From: Candidatus Coatesiibacteriota bacterium
GTDB lineage: Bacteria; B130-G9
DNA length: 5,710 nt
Assembly (NCBI GenBank): GCA_016929465.1
Contig: JAFGIT010000316.1
Location: 1 to 5,710 of the forward strand
Reading direction: 5' to 3'
In this document: in pieces, positions 4,881 through 5,710 of the stretch
How the letters are laid out: each line of letters starts with the position of its first letter
How positions within the stretch are numbered: the stretch's first letter is position 1
Program-made: the position numbers and the translations under genes
Notes under the pieces: model-generated
Told to the model about the DNA's origin: nothing
Seen by the model: only the letters and a program-made list of their open reading frames with translations
The model's database searches: none

Positions 4881-5710
4881 ATGAAGAATGTTGCACCAAG
4901 TGAATTGAAGAGACAAGCGTTGGCAGAGTTGTTGAGTGGAGGGAGTAGAGATAAGAGTGCAAGTTGTTTAGGGGAGTTCATTCGCTTGTCAGTAGAGAAG
5001 ACGCTTCAGGAGTTTCTGGAGAGCGAACAGGAAGAGGAATTAGGTCGGGCACGCTATGAACGAGGTGGAGAATCCGGTGTCTATCGGAACGGCTATGAGT
5101 CGGGGCGTTTGAAGACAGCGGAGGGTGTGATGGAGGTTCAGAAGCCCCAGATACGAGGTCTTGATGCACCATATCGTTCAGGGATATGGAGCAAGTTGAG
5201 CAGTGTTAGCGGAGCGCTTTCTCGCATCGTTATCGAGATGTATGCGTTGGGGATGAGCACGCGAGATGTGGAACAGGCATTAGAGAAGGCATTGGGTGGT
5301 TTCGTTATTTCTAAGAGTTCAGTAAGCGAGATCACAGCGGAGTTGACGGCGGAATATGAGGCGTTCAAAGCCCGTGATTTAAGCGGGTTCGATGTTGTTT
5401 ATCTATTCTTTGACGCTATCTATGAGCCACTTCGACGCTATGGGTGCAGGACAGGAGTTCTTTGCTGTTGGGGCTATCTCAGGGATGGTCGGAAAGTGTT
5501 GTTGGACCTTACGACGGCCAATACGGAGAGTTATGAGGCCTGCATGGATTTCGCTAGAGGTATGGTGAAGCGAGGTTTGAGAACGCCTCTAACGATCACA
5601 ACGGACGGCGCCTTGGGGATGATTAAAGCGGTCAAGGCGATGTGGCCGAAGAGCAAACGGATACGTTGCTGGTTTCATAAGATGCAGAACCTTCAGGCCA
5701 AGGTCCCATC
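4881..5710 (+). CDS. IS256/mutator-family transposase, 3' end beyond the window
   Basis: This DDE transposase cuts and rejoins the ends of its own element. 276 codons are visible with no stop; the family is usually about 400 residues, so roughly two-thirds is present. Recognisable features in order: an N-terminal segment with ELGRARYER and YRNGYESGRLKT (about 54-79), a DNA-binding-type region with ALGMSTRDVEQAL (122-134), the first catalytic Asp in FFDAIYEPLRR (Asp178), the second in TTDGA (Asp242) and the conserved RCWFHKMQNLQAKVP block (262-276). The catalytic Glu would lie beyond the window. The ATG at 4881 follows AAAAGGAG by 9 bases, and an in-frame TAA at 4860-4862 excludes a longer start. 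No frameshift or internal stop is seen, so it may be active. Codon choice (TTG, AGT, GGT rich) differs from the two upstream genes. Confidence 0.93.
   Translation, partial: MKNVAPSELKRQALAELLSGGSRDKSASCLGEFIRLSVEKTLQEFLESEQEEELGRARYERGGESGVYRNGYESGRLKTAEGVMEVQKPQIRGLDAPYRSGIWSKLSSVSGALSRIVIEMYALGMSTRDVEQALEKALGGFVISKSSVSEITAELTAEYEAFKARDLSGFDVVYLFFDAIYEPLRRYGCRTGVLCCWGYLRDGRKVLLDLTTANTESYEACMDFARGMVKRGLRTPLTITTDGALGMIKAVKAMWPKSKRIRCWFHKMQNLQAKVP

Larger units (their letters stand above)
4781..5710 (+). mobile_element. IS256-family (mutator-type) insertion sequence, left part
   Basis: The element is identified by its transposase, which begins at 4881 and is cut by the window edge; the right end is outside. 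The left tip is placed near 4781 because the sequence from there starts GGTCCTGTCC and reaches TGTAAAA at 4800-4806, a layout resembling known IS256-family terminal repeats (about 25 bp, TGTAAAA near the inner end). That boundary is an inference, uncertain by roughly 10 bp, since the matching right repeat and the 8-9 bp target duplication cannot be seen. The element inserted downstream of the paralog pair without disrupting either gene. Confidence 0.7.

Overview
This 5.7-kb window looks like chromosomal (or metagenome-assembled) DNA from an uncultured, moderately GC-rich bacterium. Nothing in it fixes the phylum. The main content is a two-gene, same-strand unit encoding two large paralogous secreted proteins of 706 and 704 residues. 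Each has a signal peptide, a roughly 210-residue N-terminal region I do not recognise, two fibronectin-III-like beta-sandwich repeats sharing an N-P-D-x-P motif, and a C-terminal formylglycine-generating-enzyme-like (FGE/SUMF1, C-type-lectin-fold) domain. The genes are separated by 46 bp, each has its own Shine-Dalgarno, and they clearly arose by tandem duplication.

Region by region: 1-311 is non-coding. It opens with a perfect 18-bp-arm hairpin, then holds a smaller hairpin, a TTGACA -35-like element and a perfect 14-bp palindrome in the presumed leader of the first gene. 312-2432 is the first paralog and 2479-4593 the second. 4594-4880 is a non-coding spacer holding an eight-unit array of a 9-bp repeat (GTCCAT plus a variable triplet) and the left end of an insertion sequence. 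4881-5710 is the 5' two-thirds of an IS256/mutator-family transposase that runs off the window. Its codon use differs visibly from that of the two upstream genes, with many TTG, AGT and GGT codons, as expected for a mobile gene.

Functional reading: both FGE-like domains lack the first of the two copper-binding active-site cysteines of true FGE (Arg at the aligned position) while keeping the second. I therefore read them as extracytoplasmic FGE-fold proteins with a binding, structural or different catalytic role, not as canonical sulfatase activators. The last ~35 residues, which correspond to the segment diversified in many diversity-generating-retroelement target proteins of this fold, are much more divergent between the paralogs than the rest of the domain. 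No reverse transcriptase or template repeat is in the window, so that link is only a hypothesis. The transposase is a neighbour by insertion and probably has no functional tie to the two genes.
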